Positions 44,350 through 52,187 of a stretch of DNA of 64,000 nt are shown one piece after another (within the stretch, counting starts at the first letter, position 1; each line of letters begins with the position of its first letter). A program made the translations under genes and the position numbers. The notes beneath the pieces were generated by a model. It ran no database searches, was not told the DNA's origin, and saw only the letters and a program-made list of their open reading frames with translations. This stretch comes from an uncultured Lachnospiraceae bacterium (GTDB lineage Bacteria; Bacillota; Clostridia; Lachnospirales; Lachnospiraceae): assembly GCA_947625015.1 (NCBI GenBank), contig CANQMR010000010.1, forward strand, positions 33,679 to 97,678, written 5' to 3'.

Positions 44350-45104
44350 TGGTCTTTTCCTTTCCGAAACCCTGTTGTAAAGGTCTTGTCATACAGGCGG
44401 GATTTTGCGAATTTTCCGCCTAACACATCGCCCACAACAATAAGGGCGGTCTTTGTAATCCCGGCCTCTTCCATTGTGTCCGGCAGTCCGTCCAATGTAG
44501 TCCGCAGTATTTTCTCCTCCGGCCATGTGGCCTTATACACGACGGCAGTCGGCGTATCCGGCGCATACCCTCCCGCAAGCAGCTCCTCCCTCACCTTCCC
44601 TGCCAATCCTGCGGACAGAAACAAAACCATGGTGGACTGATGCGCCGCCAACTCTGACAACTGCTGCTTGGGAGGCACAGCCGTTCTCCCTTGCGCTCTT
44701 GTAATGATTACGCTCTGGGAAACCTTCGGCAGCGTATATTCCATCTGCAAAGCGGCGGCGGCTCCCGCCATGGAGCTTACGCCCGGACAGACCGCATAGG
44801 CGATTCCCCTTTTATCCAGTTCTGCCATCTGCTCTCTTATGGCACCGTAAAGAGACGGGTCCCCTGTATGCAGCCGGACCGTCGTCAAATGATTCTTCTC
44901 CGCCTGCTCCATCACAGAAATCACCTCCTCCAAATCCATATAAGCGCTGTTATAGATTTGGCATTGCTCCCCCGCCGCCGTAAGCAGGGCGGGATTCACA
45001 AGAGAACCGGCATAGATAATCACATCTGCCTGCTCAATCAGCCTCCTGCCCCTTACCGTTATTAAATCCTCCGCTCCCGGTCCCGCTCCCACAAAATGTA
45101 CCAT
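44346..45104 (-). CDS. cbiF: cobalt-precorrin-4 C11-methyltransferase
   Basis: The tetrapyrrole methylase motifs match CbiF/CobM: MVHFVGAGPGAEDLITVRG, ADVIIYAGSLVNPALL, VRLHTGDPSLYGAIREQM, CPGVSSMAGAAAALQMEYTL and VIITRAQGRT. Residues near the C-terminus (VVGDVLGGKFAKSRLYDKTF) are also typical. It methylates C11 of cobalt-precorrin-4. The 252-residue length is normal. The gene overlaps cbiG by 4 bp and is 4 bp from cbiD, so it is translationally coupled on both sides. Confidence 0.97.
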   Translation of the reverse strand: MVHFVGAGPGAEDLITVRGRRLIEQADVIIYAGSLVNPALLTAAGEQCQIYNSAYMDLEEVISVMEQAEKNHLTTVRLHTGDPSLYGAIREQMAELDKRGIAYAVCPGVSSMAGAAAALQMEYTLPKVSQSVIITRAQGRTAVPPKQQLSELAAHQSTMVLFLSAGLAGKVREELLAGGYAPDTPTAVVYKATWPEEKILRTTLDGLPDTMEEAGITKTALIVVGDVLGGKFAKSRLYDKTFTTGFRKGKDQ

Positions 45105-45108
45105 ACCG

Positions 45109-46371
45109 CTACTCCATTCTTCCCTGATGAATTAAATCCTGCGCCCCTGCCGTCATTCCGAGAAAACCGAACTTTTCCGAAAACACAACTGCGCCAAATT
45201 CCATTTTGCCGCCAATCCGCCGTTCCATATGCTGCCGTATTTTTTCACAGATGCTTTCCATGACCGCCTCTCTTAAATTCCATTCCTCCAGGCGGGTAAG
45301 CATCTCGTCTGTATTGACGCACTGCAGCAGCGCTGCCGCCATTTCCCTTGTGCCGCCGCATAGCACTGTATGGACGGCAAAAATCTCGCCCCTGCCGTCG
45401 GCGGTCTTGGAATGGGTGTTCATAATCCCAGCCGCCAGTTTTACCAGTTTGCCGATATTGCCTGTCAAGAGAAACTGTTCCATGCCGTAGGCAACAGCCA
45501 AATCTATGGTTTCCCCAATATAATTGCTGCATTTTATGCTCTGCTCAAGATTCAAGTGCAAATATTCGGAGGCGTAAGCCTGTCCGTAGTTGCCCGGCGT
45601 CACCAGTAAAAAACGCCGGCCCTCCGCCGCCCGCTGGCGGATTTGCGCTTCAATGGTATCTACCACCGCCCGCTCGCTCATGGGCTCTACAATCCCGCTG
45701 GTTCCCAGAACAGATATGCCGCCTTCAATCCCAAGATCGGGGTTGAAAGTCCGCGCTGCCAGCTCCCGTCCCTCAGGAATGGAAATGGTGATTTTTATGC
45801 AGCCGGTATATTCCATAACCTCACACGCCTGCCCCACAGCCTGAAAAATCATCTTCCTCGGCACAGCGTTAATCGCCGCCTGCCCTACAGCCTGTTCCAG
45901 ACCTTCCCGCGTCACCCGCCCTATGCCGAAACCGCCCTCTAAAAAAAGTTTGGGATATCGGTCCGAACGAAATGCCGTCTTTCCGGCGGCTGATTCTCCC
46001 GCCACCCGCTCAAGCCTTGCATGTACCCGGCAGCCGTCCGTCACATCCGGATCGTCGCCGCTGTCCTTCGTCACCATATACTCGCAGAAATCCTCCCCGG
46101 CCTCTACAAACGAAACCGGAACCTCCAATGTCACGCCCTTTGGCACAGTCACAGACACCGCAGAATTCTTCCTGCCGCCCTTTGGCACAGTCGCAGACAC
46201 CGCAGAAGCCTCCCTGCCGTCCTTTGGCGCAGTCGCAGACACCGCAGAATTCTCCCTGCCGCCCCCTGACAGCAAATCCCTTACCGCCGCTGCTGCCGCT
46301 GCGGCCGCGCAGGTGCCCGTTGTCATTCCGCACTTTAACTTTTTTTGATTTTTCATGACATACTGCTGCAT
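45109..46371 (-). CDS. cbiD: cobalt-precorrin-5B C1-methyltransferase
   Basis: I use the ATG at 46371 (MQQYVMKNQKKLKCG); a second ATG 15 bp further in is possible, and an upstream TTG is unlikely. The family motif KCGMTTGTCAAAAAAAAVRD is at the N-terminus. Others are KDSGDDPDVTDGC, FLEGGFGIGRVTREGL, CIKITISIPEGRELA, LGTSGIVEPMSERA and LLTGNIGKLVKLAAGIMNTH. CbiD methylates C1 in the anaerobic route. Between LLSGG and VTLEVPVSFVEAG lies an insertion of three 14-residue repeats built on an SAVSVTVPKG-like strand. The insertion is in frame and should not disrupt the fold core. Confidence 0.95.
   Translation of the reverse strand: MQQYVMKNQKKLKCGMTTGTCAAAAAAAAVRDLLSGGGRENSAVSATAPKDGREASAVSATVPKGGRKNSAVSVTVPKGVTLEVPVSFVEAGEDFCEYMVTKDSGDDPDVTDGCRVHARLERVAGESAAGKTAFRSDRYPKLFLEGGFGIGRVTREGLEQAVGQAAINAVPRKMIFQAVGQACEVMEYTGCIKITISIPEGRELAARTFNPDLGIEGGISVLGTSGIVEPMSERAVVDTIEAQIRQRAAEGRRFLLVTPGNYGQAYASEYLHLNLEQSIKCSNYIGETIDLAVAYGMEQFLLTGNIGKLVKLAAGIMNTHSKTADGRGEIFAVHTVLCGGTREMAAALLQCVNTDEMLTRLEEWNLREAVMESICEKIRQHMERRIGGKMEFGAVVFSEKFGFLGMTAGAQDLIHQGRME
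46139..46264 (-). repeat. three tandem 42-bp in-frame repeats in cbiD
   Basis: Units start at 46139, 46181 and 46223, each beginning TTTGGC(A/G)CAGTC on the plus strand. Each encodes 14 residues such as GGRENSAVSATAPK. The repeat is derived from the native strand that precedes VTLEVPVSF. Confidence 0.9.
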
Positions 46372-46448
46372 AATACCCAACCGAATCCTTCCGCCTTTGC
46401 AATCCGTTTCCACCCCGGCAGCCGCCGGGCGCAAATCAGGCTGCCGGA

Positions 46449-47144
46449 CTAATTGTCTTTTACAATCAGCGTAGTAAAATATCCGGCGCCGCTCTTTACA
46501 GAATCTAAAGTCGGATATATTTTTTCATTTTCCATACCGCAGTTAGCAGCGGCAAAAGCAGTAAGCCTTCCCTGCCGCTCCGCCTCTAAAAGCTCCGCCC
46601 GCAGGCTTAGAAGCTGGCCGCCCGCCTTCATTACCACCTTTGTCCCCGGATACTGCAAAAGCGTGTCCGGTTCTTTTGCGCCCGGCAGAATGTGCACTTC
46701 CTCGCCGCCTAAGGCCAGCGGCTTTCCCAAAGCGGCAGCCACAGCGCAAAAAGAGGGGACGCCGCTGATAATCTGCGCGGAAAATCCCGCCTTTTGCAGA
46801 CGCTCATGCAGCTTCATATAACTGCCATAAAGCGTCGGGTCCCCCAGATTTAAAAAGGCAACAGAATTTCCTTTTTCCAGTACCTTTGCTAAAAGGGAAC
46901 TGCCTTTATCGTATGCCGCCTCCAACAAAGCCTCATCTCTTGTCATGGGAATCTCCACGCAAACCACAGGCTTATCCCGCATCTCCGGCACTGCCTGAAC
47001 GCCAATCCGGTAAGCGGTGCAGTCCTCCGGCTTTTCAGCGGGAATCCCTATCACATCACATTTGCGGATTATCTCCGCCGCCTTTAAGGTCAAAAGCTCC
47101 GGGTCTCCCGGCCCAACGCCTACGCCATAGATTATGCCTGCCAT
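46449..47144 (-). CDS. cbiL: cobalt-precorrin-2 C20-methyltransferase
   Basis: Motifs of CbiL/CobI are visible: IIYGVGVGPGDPELLTLKAA, VIGIPAEKPEDCTAYRIG, VAFLNLGDPTLYGSYMKLHE, IISGVPSFCAVAAALGKPLA and VVMKAGGQLLSLRAELLE. It methylates C20 of cobalt-factor II/precorrin-2, the first committed methylation after cobalt insertion by CbiK, whose gene lies 25 bp upstream. 231 residues is the expected size. Confidence 0.96.
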   Translation of the reverse strand: MAGIIYGVGVGPGDPELLTLKAAEIIRKCDVIGIPAEKPEDCTAYRIGVQAVPEMRDKPVVCVEIPMTRDEALLEAAYDKGSSLLAKVLEKGNSVAFLNLGDPTLYGSYMKLHERLQKAGFSAQIISGVPSFCAVAAALGKPLALGGEEVHILPGAKEPDTLLQYPGTKVVMKAGGQLLSLRAELLEAERQGRLTAFAAANCGMENEKIYPTLDSVKSGAGYFTTLIVKDN

Positions 47145-47168
47145 TTTTTCCTTCCTTTCCCGCCTGTG

Positions 47169-47954
47169 TCAGAGGACAGCGGTTAATTTATCCACATATA
47201 ATCTGCGGAACCGGGAATATTCTCCCAGCCCCTTTATCACTGCCCGAACCGGAAATCCCTGCTCCCGAAGGCAGGACAGATAGGAATCCGCCGCCCCGGC
47301 CATATCCTTTCTGGCATGGTCTCCGGCCACCACCATAAACGGGTGCAGTATCACCTCCGGTTTGGTCCCCGGATACCGGTCCTTCAAAATTTGCAGGGCG
47401 TCTTCCAAATCCGGCCTGGCCTCCACAGAGGCAATGCGGACATTGGATAAGCCAGCCCGTTCCAAGGCCCGGTTCATCTGCTCATAGCGGATATTGGCCG
47501 CATCCTCCGTTCCATGCCCCATTAGAATATATTCCTTTTCCGGCTCAAACTGTAACAGTTCCCGAAGCACCGGCGTCAGAGCGTCACAATCCTCCGGCTT
47601 TTGCAGTACGGTGTCTGTTACCCGGACCTTTTGAAACCTGTCCTGATATTTTGCCACAATACTTTTCATTTTCTGATACTCTAATCCCGGTATCATATGG
47701 GTTGGCACCACAATCAGCTCTGCCGCGCCCTGCGCCAGACAATCCTCAAGGGCCTCCTTTACCGTAGGAATCTGTATGCCCCGCTCCTTAAGCGCCTTTA
47801 AAATCATGCCGCTGGTATATGCCCTGCAAAAAATGATATCTTTCCCGGCTCCCGCTGCCTCCTGAATGTCCTCAAAAATTCTATCCAGGCTGTTTTCGGC
47901 TGCCTCCTCGTAACCGGTTCCAAAGCTAACAATCAGAATCGCTTTCTTTTTCAT
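47169..47954 (-). CDS. cbiK: anaerobic sirohydrochlorin cobaltochelatase
   Basis: Start at ATG 47954 (MKKKAILIVSFGTGYEEA), which begins inside the end of cbiN (29-bp overlap); the longer frame upstream is not homologous. The CbiK fold is shown by IFCRAYTSGMILKALKERG, VVPTHMIPGLEYQKM with a metal-ligand His, ILMGHGTEDAANIRYEQMNR with the second His, ASVEARPDLEDAL and LHPFMVVAGDHARKDMAG. It inserts Co2+ into sirohydrochlorin. Use of CbiK rather than CbiX, with CbiG and CbiD, marks the anaerobic pathway. 261 residues. Confidence 0.96.
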   Translation of the reverse strand: MKKKAILIVSFGTGYEEAAENSLDRIFEDIQEAAGAGKDIIFCRAYTSGMILKALKERGIQIPTVKEALEDCLAQGAAELIVVPTHMIPGLEYQKMKSIVAKYQDRFQKVRVTDTVLQKPEDCDALTPVLRELLQFEPEKEYILMGHGTEDAANIRYEQMNRALERAGLSNVRIASVEARPDLEDALQILKDRYPGTKPEVILHPFMVVAGDHARKDMAGAADSYLSCLREQGFPVRAVIKGLGEYSRFRRLYVDKLTAVL

Positions 47955-48246
47955 GCTTTTTCCGTTCCACCAATCTTCCCATAATAAAGGCAATGATTCC
48001 CACGCCGATTCCCGTCTGTACGCAGAATAACAGACTCTCAATCTCACCCGGAATCTCGCCGCCTAAGGCCGCCTCAAATACCGGCGTAAACCAAGGCTCG
48101 TACTCTCCCTGAATCTCCTCAATCTTCTGGCTCCCCGCATCATCAGAGCCGCCAAATTCCGCATCCTTTAAAGTGAACAGCGGAACAAGAATCAGCGCCA
48201 GAACAATCAACAACAATATTATAACAGTTTTTCCATGATTCTTCAT
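47926..48246 (-). CDS. cbiN: cobalt ECF transporter small subunit
   Basis: A 106-residue protein with two transmembrane segments (about residues 7-25 and 72-92) and a soluble loop containing FGGSDDAGSQKIEEIQGEYEP (shortened: GGSDDAGSQKIEEI) and WFTPVFEAALGGEIPGEIES, both CbiN signatures. It assists CbiM in cobalt uptake. It lies 8 bp after cbiM and overlaps cbiK. Length is normal. Confidence 0.95.
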   Translation of the reverse strand: MKNHGKTVIILLLIVLALILVPLFTLKDAEFGGSDDAGSQKIEEIQGEYEPWFTPVFEAALGGEIPGEIESLLFCVQTGIGVGIIAFIMGRLVERKKHEKESDSDC

Positions 48247-48254
48247 CTCTAATT

Positions 48255-48995
48255 TTACCTCCCATATCCGATTGCCTTTAATTCCGGTCTGGCATAGCTT
48301 TCCATAGCCATCATAATCAGCACAGTCAAAATTCCCTCGATTACCGCTAACGGCAGCTGGGTAGGCGCAAACACGCCGAGAAATTCCAACGCAGAAGCCG
48401 CCACGCCGCCGTTGGCGCTTGGGTAGGCAATGGCAAGCTGTACGCTCGTCACGCAGTAAGTAAATAAATCCCCTAATGCCGCCGCCAAAAATATGCTGAC
48501 ATTCTTATTGACCTTCAGCTTTTTGCATAACCCGAAAATCCCGTAGGTAAGCAGCGGGCCTGCAATCGCCATGGAAAATGTGTTGGCGCCAAGCGTTGTC
48601 AATCCTCCATGGGCGAGCAGGATAGCCTGAAACACCAGAACAATAATTCCTAAAATACTCGTCACGCTGGGGCCGAACAAAATAGCACTAAAGCCGGTGC
48701 CGGTCATATGGGAACAGCTTCCGGTTACGGAAGGAATCTTGAGCGCAGACAGCACAAATACATAAGCGCCCGCCATGGCCACCAAGGTGACTGCCCTCCT
48801 GTTCTCCGCAAAGATTTTTTTAAGGTTTATCAATCCTTTTACCAGAAAGGGAAGACAGACAACTCCCCATGCAATGCACAATGCCGGCGGCAGAAAGCCC
48901 TCCATAATGTGCATGGCGTTGCTTACCGGGCATACCGACAGCGCAAGGGCAATCGCTATGCTGGCCTTCCATACATTCTTTTGCAGTTTCGTCAT
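48255..48995 (-). CDS. cbiM: cobalt ECF transporter substrate-binding subunit
   Basis: A signal peptide (residues 1-27, ending PVSNA) precedes the mature N-terminus MHIMEGFLPP, whose Met and His are known to coordinate the metal in CbiM/NikM. The core has about six helices with GSCSHMTGTGFSAILFGPSV and LLAHGGLTTLGANTFSMAIAGP (shortened: LLAHGGLTTLGANTFS), the family hallmarks. 246 residues. It is separated from cbiO by a 260-bp gap with a palindromic element, so cbiMN might also be transcribed separately, although no clear promoter was seen. Confidence 0.96.
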   Translation of the reverse strand: MTKLQKNVWKASIAIALALSVCPVSNAMHIMEGFLPPALCIAWGVVCLPFLVKGLINLKKIFAENRRAVTLVAMAGAYVFVLSALKIPSVTGSCSHMTGTGFSAILFGPSVTSILGIIVLVFQAILLAHGGLTTLGANTFSMAIAGPLLTYGIFGLCKKLKVNKNVSIFLAAALGDLFTYCVTSVQLAIAYPSANGGVAASALEFLGVFAPTQLPLAVIEGILTVLIMMAMESYARPELKAIGYGR

Positions 48996-49020
48996 TTTTT
49001 CATTCCTCCTTCATTTACGC

Positions 49021-49223
49021 AGGTAATTGTGAATCTTTTATATGCTTTATTAACATTATGCGAACGGAACAATACCAGCGCAGGCACGCTTGCGCTACCC
49101 TCGCCACGCAGCGGTACATAAGGTGCTGCTTCGCACCACCTAAGTACCGGCGGGCTCACAGTGCCTGCTTATGGTAATTGTTCCATTTGCACAGCAATAT
49201 AGGTTTTCATTTCACAATTACCT
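49021..49223. repeat. palindromic intergenic element, copy 2
   Basis: Outer 13-bp arms (49021-49033 and 49211-49223) are perfect inverted repeats, AGGTAATTGTGAA and its complement. Inner arms 49066-49087 and 49161-49184 pair over about 22 bp, and the core CGGTACATAAGGTG pairs with CACCACCTAAGTACCG. The nested inverted repeat fills the cbiO-cbiM gap and matches the copies at 40604-40729 and 35960-36003. Confidence 0.82.
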
Positions 49224-49254
49224 ATAATATATATATCTAAAAAGCACTTTGTGC

Positions 49255-50094
49255 TTATTTGACAGTTTGGGACAGATATGCGGTAAGCTGGTCAATCGTA
49301 CGGGGCGCAAAATCCGTCTGCAATGATTCTTTGTCCGTAAGGGCCTCCCACACCTGCATCACTGCCGGTTTTTTAAGATGCGCCTTCTCTAAGACCTCCT
49401 GTTTTTGAAAAATCTCCTCCGGCGGCCCGTCTGCGAGTAGCGCCCCTTCGGAGAATACCAGAAGGCGGTCTGCAAAGCGGTAAGCAAAATCCACATCATG
49501 GGTTGCAATCAGCAGGGTTTTCCCGTCCGTATGCAGCCTGTCTATAATCTGCTCCACCAGATTTGCATTGACCGGGTCTAAAGCCGCCATGGGCTCATCG
49601 AATATCAAAAGCTCACTCTCCATAGCCAGAATATCCGCTATGCTGACGCGCTTTTTCTCTCCGCCGCTCAAATACTGGGGCGCCCGGTCTTTTAGCTCCT
49701 GTAAATCCATATAGTCAAGAGCGGCCTCCACCCGTCTTTGCACCTCCGCCTTTGTAAGCCCCAGATTCATCGGGCCAAAGGAAATCTCCGCCCGCACATT
49801 TGAGGCGATAATCTGGCTGTCTGCATCCTGGAACACAAAGCCGACCTTTTTATAAAGCTCGTGAAACGCCTTCTTTTCCAGCTTCCTTCCCTCTAAGAAA
49901 ATTTCTCCCTGTCCGGGCGTAAGCACGCCGTTCAAATTGAGGAAAAAGGTGGACTTGCCCGCCCCGTTCGGCCCCATGACAGCAATCCTTTCTCCCCTGT
50001 AGATTGTCACATTTATACTCTGCAATACCGTTTTGTCTTCATAGGCAAAGGATAAATCCCTTGTCTTTAACAGTTCTTCTCTGATTCTGCTCAT
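49255..50094 (-). CDS. cbiO: cobalt ECF transporter ATPase
   Basis: ABC ATPase motifs: MGPNGAGKSTFFLNLNGVL, Q-loop FVFQDADSQII, signature LSGGEKKRVSIADILAM, Walker B LLIFDEPMAALD and switch ATHDVDFAYR. These fit the CbiO/EcfA group; the DADSQI Q-loop is characteristic. It energises cobalt import with CbiQ and CbiMN. A C-terminal extension of about 50 residues after FSEGALLADGP is common in CbiO. The gene overlaps cbiQ by 4 bp. 279 residues. Confidence 0.95.
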   Translation of the reverse strand: MSRIREELLKTRDLSFAYEDKTVLQSINVTIYRGERIAVMGPNGAGKSTFFLNLNGVLTPGQGEIFLEGRKLEKKAFHELYKKVGFVFQDADSQIIASNVRAEISFGPMNLGLTKAEVQRRVEAALDYMDLQELKDRAPQYLSGGEKKRVSIADILAMESELLIFDEPMAALDPVNANLVEQIIDRLHTDGKTLLIATHDVDFAYRFADRLLVFSEGALLADGPPEEIFQKQEVLEKAHLKKPAVMQVWEALTDKESLQTDFAPRTIDQLTAYLSQTVK

Positions 50095-50855
50095 CTTGTA
50101 AACCTTCCTAATATGATTATCGCCGCTATATAAGCTGCCGCTCCGGCAAGCTGTCCCGCCGACACCGGTCTTTGTTCCCTTAAAAATTCCAGCTTCCCGT
50201 CATAGCCTCTGGCTGCCAAAGCGTCATAGTACCGTTCCGCCTTTTGCATGGACAGAATAAACAGATTGCCCGCTATGCCCGCAAAGGTGCGAAAGCCCTG
50301 CCGCAAACTGCCATACCCCAGCCGCACCTTCGCCGCCGTCTGCATACGCTCCGCCGTCTCTAACAGGATAAAAATGTAGCGGTAGATCAGGTGCATCAGC
50401 TCCACCAAAAGCCCCGGCAAATGCAAGTTTTGCAGCACGCAGATAAACTCTCCCATAGGAGTGGAAAACGCCATCATATAAAGGGCGCTCATACCCGCAA
50501 ACGCCTTTAACAAAACCTGCGCCGCCGTCGCAATTCCCTGCCTTGTAACGCATACATAAAAAAAACAAAGCGAAAAATTAAAATCACCCTTCGGCGTCCC
50601 CGCAAAATCCACAGCAATCATAACGCTGCTTAACAGCATAAAGGCAAAAGGAATAGTGAGGTAATGCGCATATGTCCTTATGGGAAGCCTGCCCGCAATC
50701 AGCGTCAAACCGGACATAACTAAAATGGCAAACAGCGAAATCCTTACCCGGTTAAAAATAATCACCATAAGCAGGGTACCCACCGCCAGCAGCACTTTAA
50801 ATCCGGCATTCCATTTTGTCATTCCCGAATGATACGCATAATAATCTATCTTCAT
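50091..50855 (-). CDS. cbiQ: cobalt ECF transporter transmembrane coupling subunit
   Basis: A 254-residue membrane protein with about five helices and the CbiQ/EcfT pattern, including RIAGRLPIRTYAHYLTIPFAF-like helices (shortened: AGRLPIRTYAHYL), the cytoplasmic coupling helix with Arg-Leu-Gly (AAKVRLGYGSL) and the late AERYYDALAARGYDG, which matches the A-R-G coupling motifs. It is the first gene of the cobalamin operon, preceded by an attenuator terminator and AdoCbl riboswitch. It overlaps cbiO by 4 bp. Confidence 0.95.
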   Translation of the reverse strand: MKIDYYAYHSGMTKWNAGFKVLLAVGTLLMVIIFNRVRISLFAILVMSGLTLIAGRLPIRTYAHYLTIPFAFMLLSSVMIAVDFAGTPKGDFNFSLCFFYVCVTRQGIATAAQVLLKAFAGMSALYMMAFSTPMGEFICVLQNLHLPGLLVELMHLIYRYIFILLETAERMQTAAKVRLGYGSLRQGFRTFAGIAGNLFILSMQKAERYYDALAARGYDGKLEFLREQRPVSAGQLAGAAAYIAAIIILGRFTR

Positions 50856-50889
50856 AAATCCCCCTCTGAATCAACATTTGTCTGAAAAC

Positions 50890-50932
50890 AAAAAAGCCCG
50901 CCTGATATCCGCTTACCGCAATATCAGACAGG
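50890..50932 (-). terminator. riboswitch-controlled intrinsic terminator upstream of cbiQ
   Basis: On the minus strand a 12-bp stem (50921-50932 with 50897-50908, two G-U pairs) with a 12-nt loop is followed by a run of six T residues. It lies between the cobalamin aptamer and the cbiQ start, as expected for transcriptional attenuation when adenosylcobalamin is bound. The rest of the 50856-51042 leader holds no gene. Confidence 0.8.
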
Positions 50933-51042
50933 TTTCTAATTCCTTCCACGCAAAATAAACCTCCTGCCAAGGGAAAATTTCTTCCCCGGAAAGAGCTTAT
51001 TTCTCAGCATCTGTACATCGCAGCACTTACGAACACGAACAA

Positions 51043-51222
51043 AAAGGCAGGTCTTCTGACTTGGCATCATCGCATTTTTCGTCTTCCCATTTTCACAGTG
51101 ACGGCCTTGCGGCTGTAAAATGCTCCGCTTACACAGCGACGGGATCGTCTGGGATTCGCACCCAGTTCCCTATTATCCTGACCTGCGGTTCCAAAGGTAA
51201 GCAAAACCGCATCAGGCACCTT
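51043..51222 (-). promoter_or_regulatory. cobalamin (AdoCbl) riboswitch, copy 1
   Basis: On the minus strand the hallmarks appear in order: GGTGCC at the 5' end, GGTTTTGC/GGAACCGC pairing, AATAGGGAACTGGGTGCGAA, CCCGTCGCTGTG (the B12 box region), and the closing AAGTCAGAAGACCTGCC. The consensus is GGTGCC ... GGGAA ... GGTG-GAATCC ... CCCGC-ACTGT ... AAG-CAGGAGACCTGCC. It is followed by the terminator at 50890-50932 and then cbiQ, so it represses the cobalamin operon when the coenzyme is abundant. Confidence 0.96.
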
Positions 51223-51252
51223 TTCGTTTTCAATTAAAATATTTCCTTAAGT

Positions 51253-51258
51253 ATTATA
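51253..51258 (-). promoter_or_regulatory. extended -10 promoter for riboswitch copy 1 and the cobalamin operon
   Basis: On the minus strand TGCTATAAT gives an extended -10 (hexamer at 51253-51258) about 30 bp before the aptamer. No good -35 box is present (GAGTTA at 16 bp). An identical copy lies 888 bp to the right (52141-52146). Confidence 0.6.
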
Positions 51259-51299
51259 GCAAATAAAAAGTATCTAACTCCCTCTTTTGATATCCATTT

Positions 51300-51818
51300 T
51301 TATAAAGTCAATGTAAGGTCAACCGCTTTTTGTGAAAAGTTCCACCCCCCATATCTAGCATCTTCAAAAGGATACTCTTTATAAGTAATGTATTTTTTTA
51401 TGATGCGCACTAATTTCTGATATTCTTTATAAACGATATCATATGATGGAATTAACTCCTTACAATAAGTGCATAAATATAATCTACCCCTGGTTAATTC
51501 ATTCCGCTCTACATTTATTTTACAATGCACATGCTCAATAACAGGACTTTTAAATATTACTTCAGAAGCCGTTTTATTATTTACCAGCTTCCCCCATTCC
51601 TCTTTATATATATATGTCTTGCGTAGTGAAGAGACATCTTTATTATATTTTCCTGAAGCATCATATAATTGTACAGTCTTCCATGTACAGATATATGCTT
51701 TTTTTTCGTCATTATATTCCCGTTGTTCATCTAATATTATATATCCATTATCAGATAAATATTTCATAAAATCCTTATCTTCTTCCGGGGTAATATAATA
51801 ATTATACTGTCGTCCCAT
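51300..51818 (-). CDS. orphan 172-aa protein, copy 1
   Basis: The soluble, Tyr/Lys-rich protein begins MGRQYNYYITPEEDKDFMKY and is identical to copy 2 at 52188-52706. A CxxC pair (YLCTYCKELI) near residue 117 could bind a metal. An N-terminal helix-strand motif (DKDFMKYLSDNGYIILDEQ) is reminiscent of the small proteins that accompany toxins or phage elements, but I do not recognise a family. AT content is much higher than in the flanking cobalamin genes, suggesting a foreign origin. It has its own promoter (51847-51875) and an AAGGAA ribosome site. Because of the duplication it also lies 112 bp downstream of riboswitch copy 2. Confidence 0.75.
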   Translation of the reverse strand: MGRQYNYYITPEEDKDFMKYLSDNGYIILDEQREYNDEKKAYICTWKTVQLYDASGKYNKDVSSLRKTYIYKEEWGKLVNNKTASEVIFKSPVIEHVHCKINVERNELTRGRLYLCTYCKELIPSYDIVYKEYQKLVRIIKKYITYKEYPFEDARYGGWNFSQKAVDLTLTL

Positions 51819-51846
51819 TCTTTGAGTTCCTTTCTTATTAAAAATG

Positions 51847-51875
51847 AGTATACCACTTCATACCAAATTTAGCAA
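51847..51875 (-). promoter_or_regulatory. promoter of the orphan gene, copy 1
   Basis: On the minus strand TTGCTA (51870-51875) and TATACT (51847-51852) are 17 bp apart, about 30 bp before the ATG. Just upstream on that strand are two near-direct repeats of the type GCG..AAATGCGGGG.ATAA (51882-51925), which could be regulator sites. Confidence 0.65.
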
Positions 51876-51930
51876 TGCGTTTATCCCCCGCATTTCTCCG
51901 CATAAATTATCCCCGCATTTCGCACATAAA

Positions 51931-52110
51931 AAAGGCAGGTCTTCTGACTTGGCATCATCGCATTTTTCGTCTTCCCATTTTCACAGTGACGGCCTTGCGG
52001 CTGTAAAATGCTCCGCTTACACAGCGACGGGATCGTCTGGGATTCGCACCCAGTTCCCTATTATCCTGACCTGCGGTTCCAAAGGTAAGCAAAACCGCAT
52101 CAGGCACCTT
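51931..52110 (-). promoter_or_regulatory. cobalamin (AdoCbl) riboswitch, copy 2
   Basis: The aptamer is identical in sequence to copy 1, including GGTGCC, the B12-box region and the closing AAGTCAGAAGACCTGCC. However, the downstream terminator seen for copy 1 is missing, because the duplication boundary falls directly after the aptamer. What follows is the orphan gene promoter and coding region. The 51819-52187 gap holds only this aptamer, its promoter and the orphan promoter. Confidence 0.93.
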
Positions 52111-52187
52111 TTCGTTTTCAATTAAAATATTTCCTTAAGTATTATAGCAAATAAAAAGTATCTAACTCCCTCTTTTGATATCCATTT

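Noticed and set aside
46021..46402. Long opposite-strand and shifted frames over the cbiD repeat region
   Set aside because: They arise from the 42-bp repeat being open in several frames; no ribosome site or family match.
47955..48047. N-terminal extension of cbiK
   Set aside because: It lies inside cbiN in another frame and has no CbiK homology.
51882..51925. Direct repeats upstream of the orphan gene considered as a CRISPR or attachment site
   Set aside because: Only two imperfect units and no spacers or integrase nearby; a regulator site is the simpler reading.
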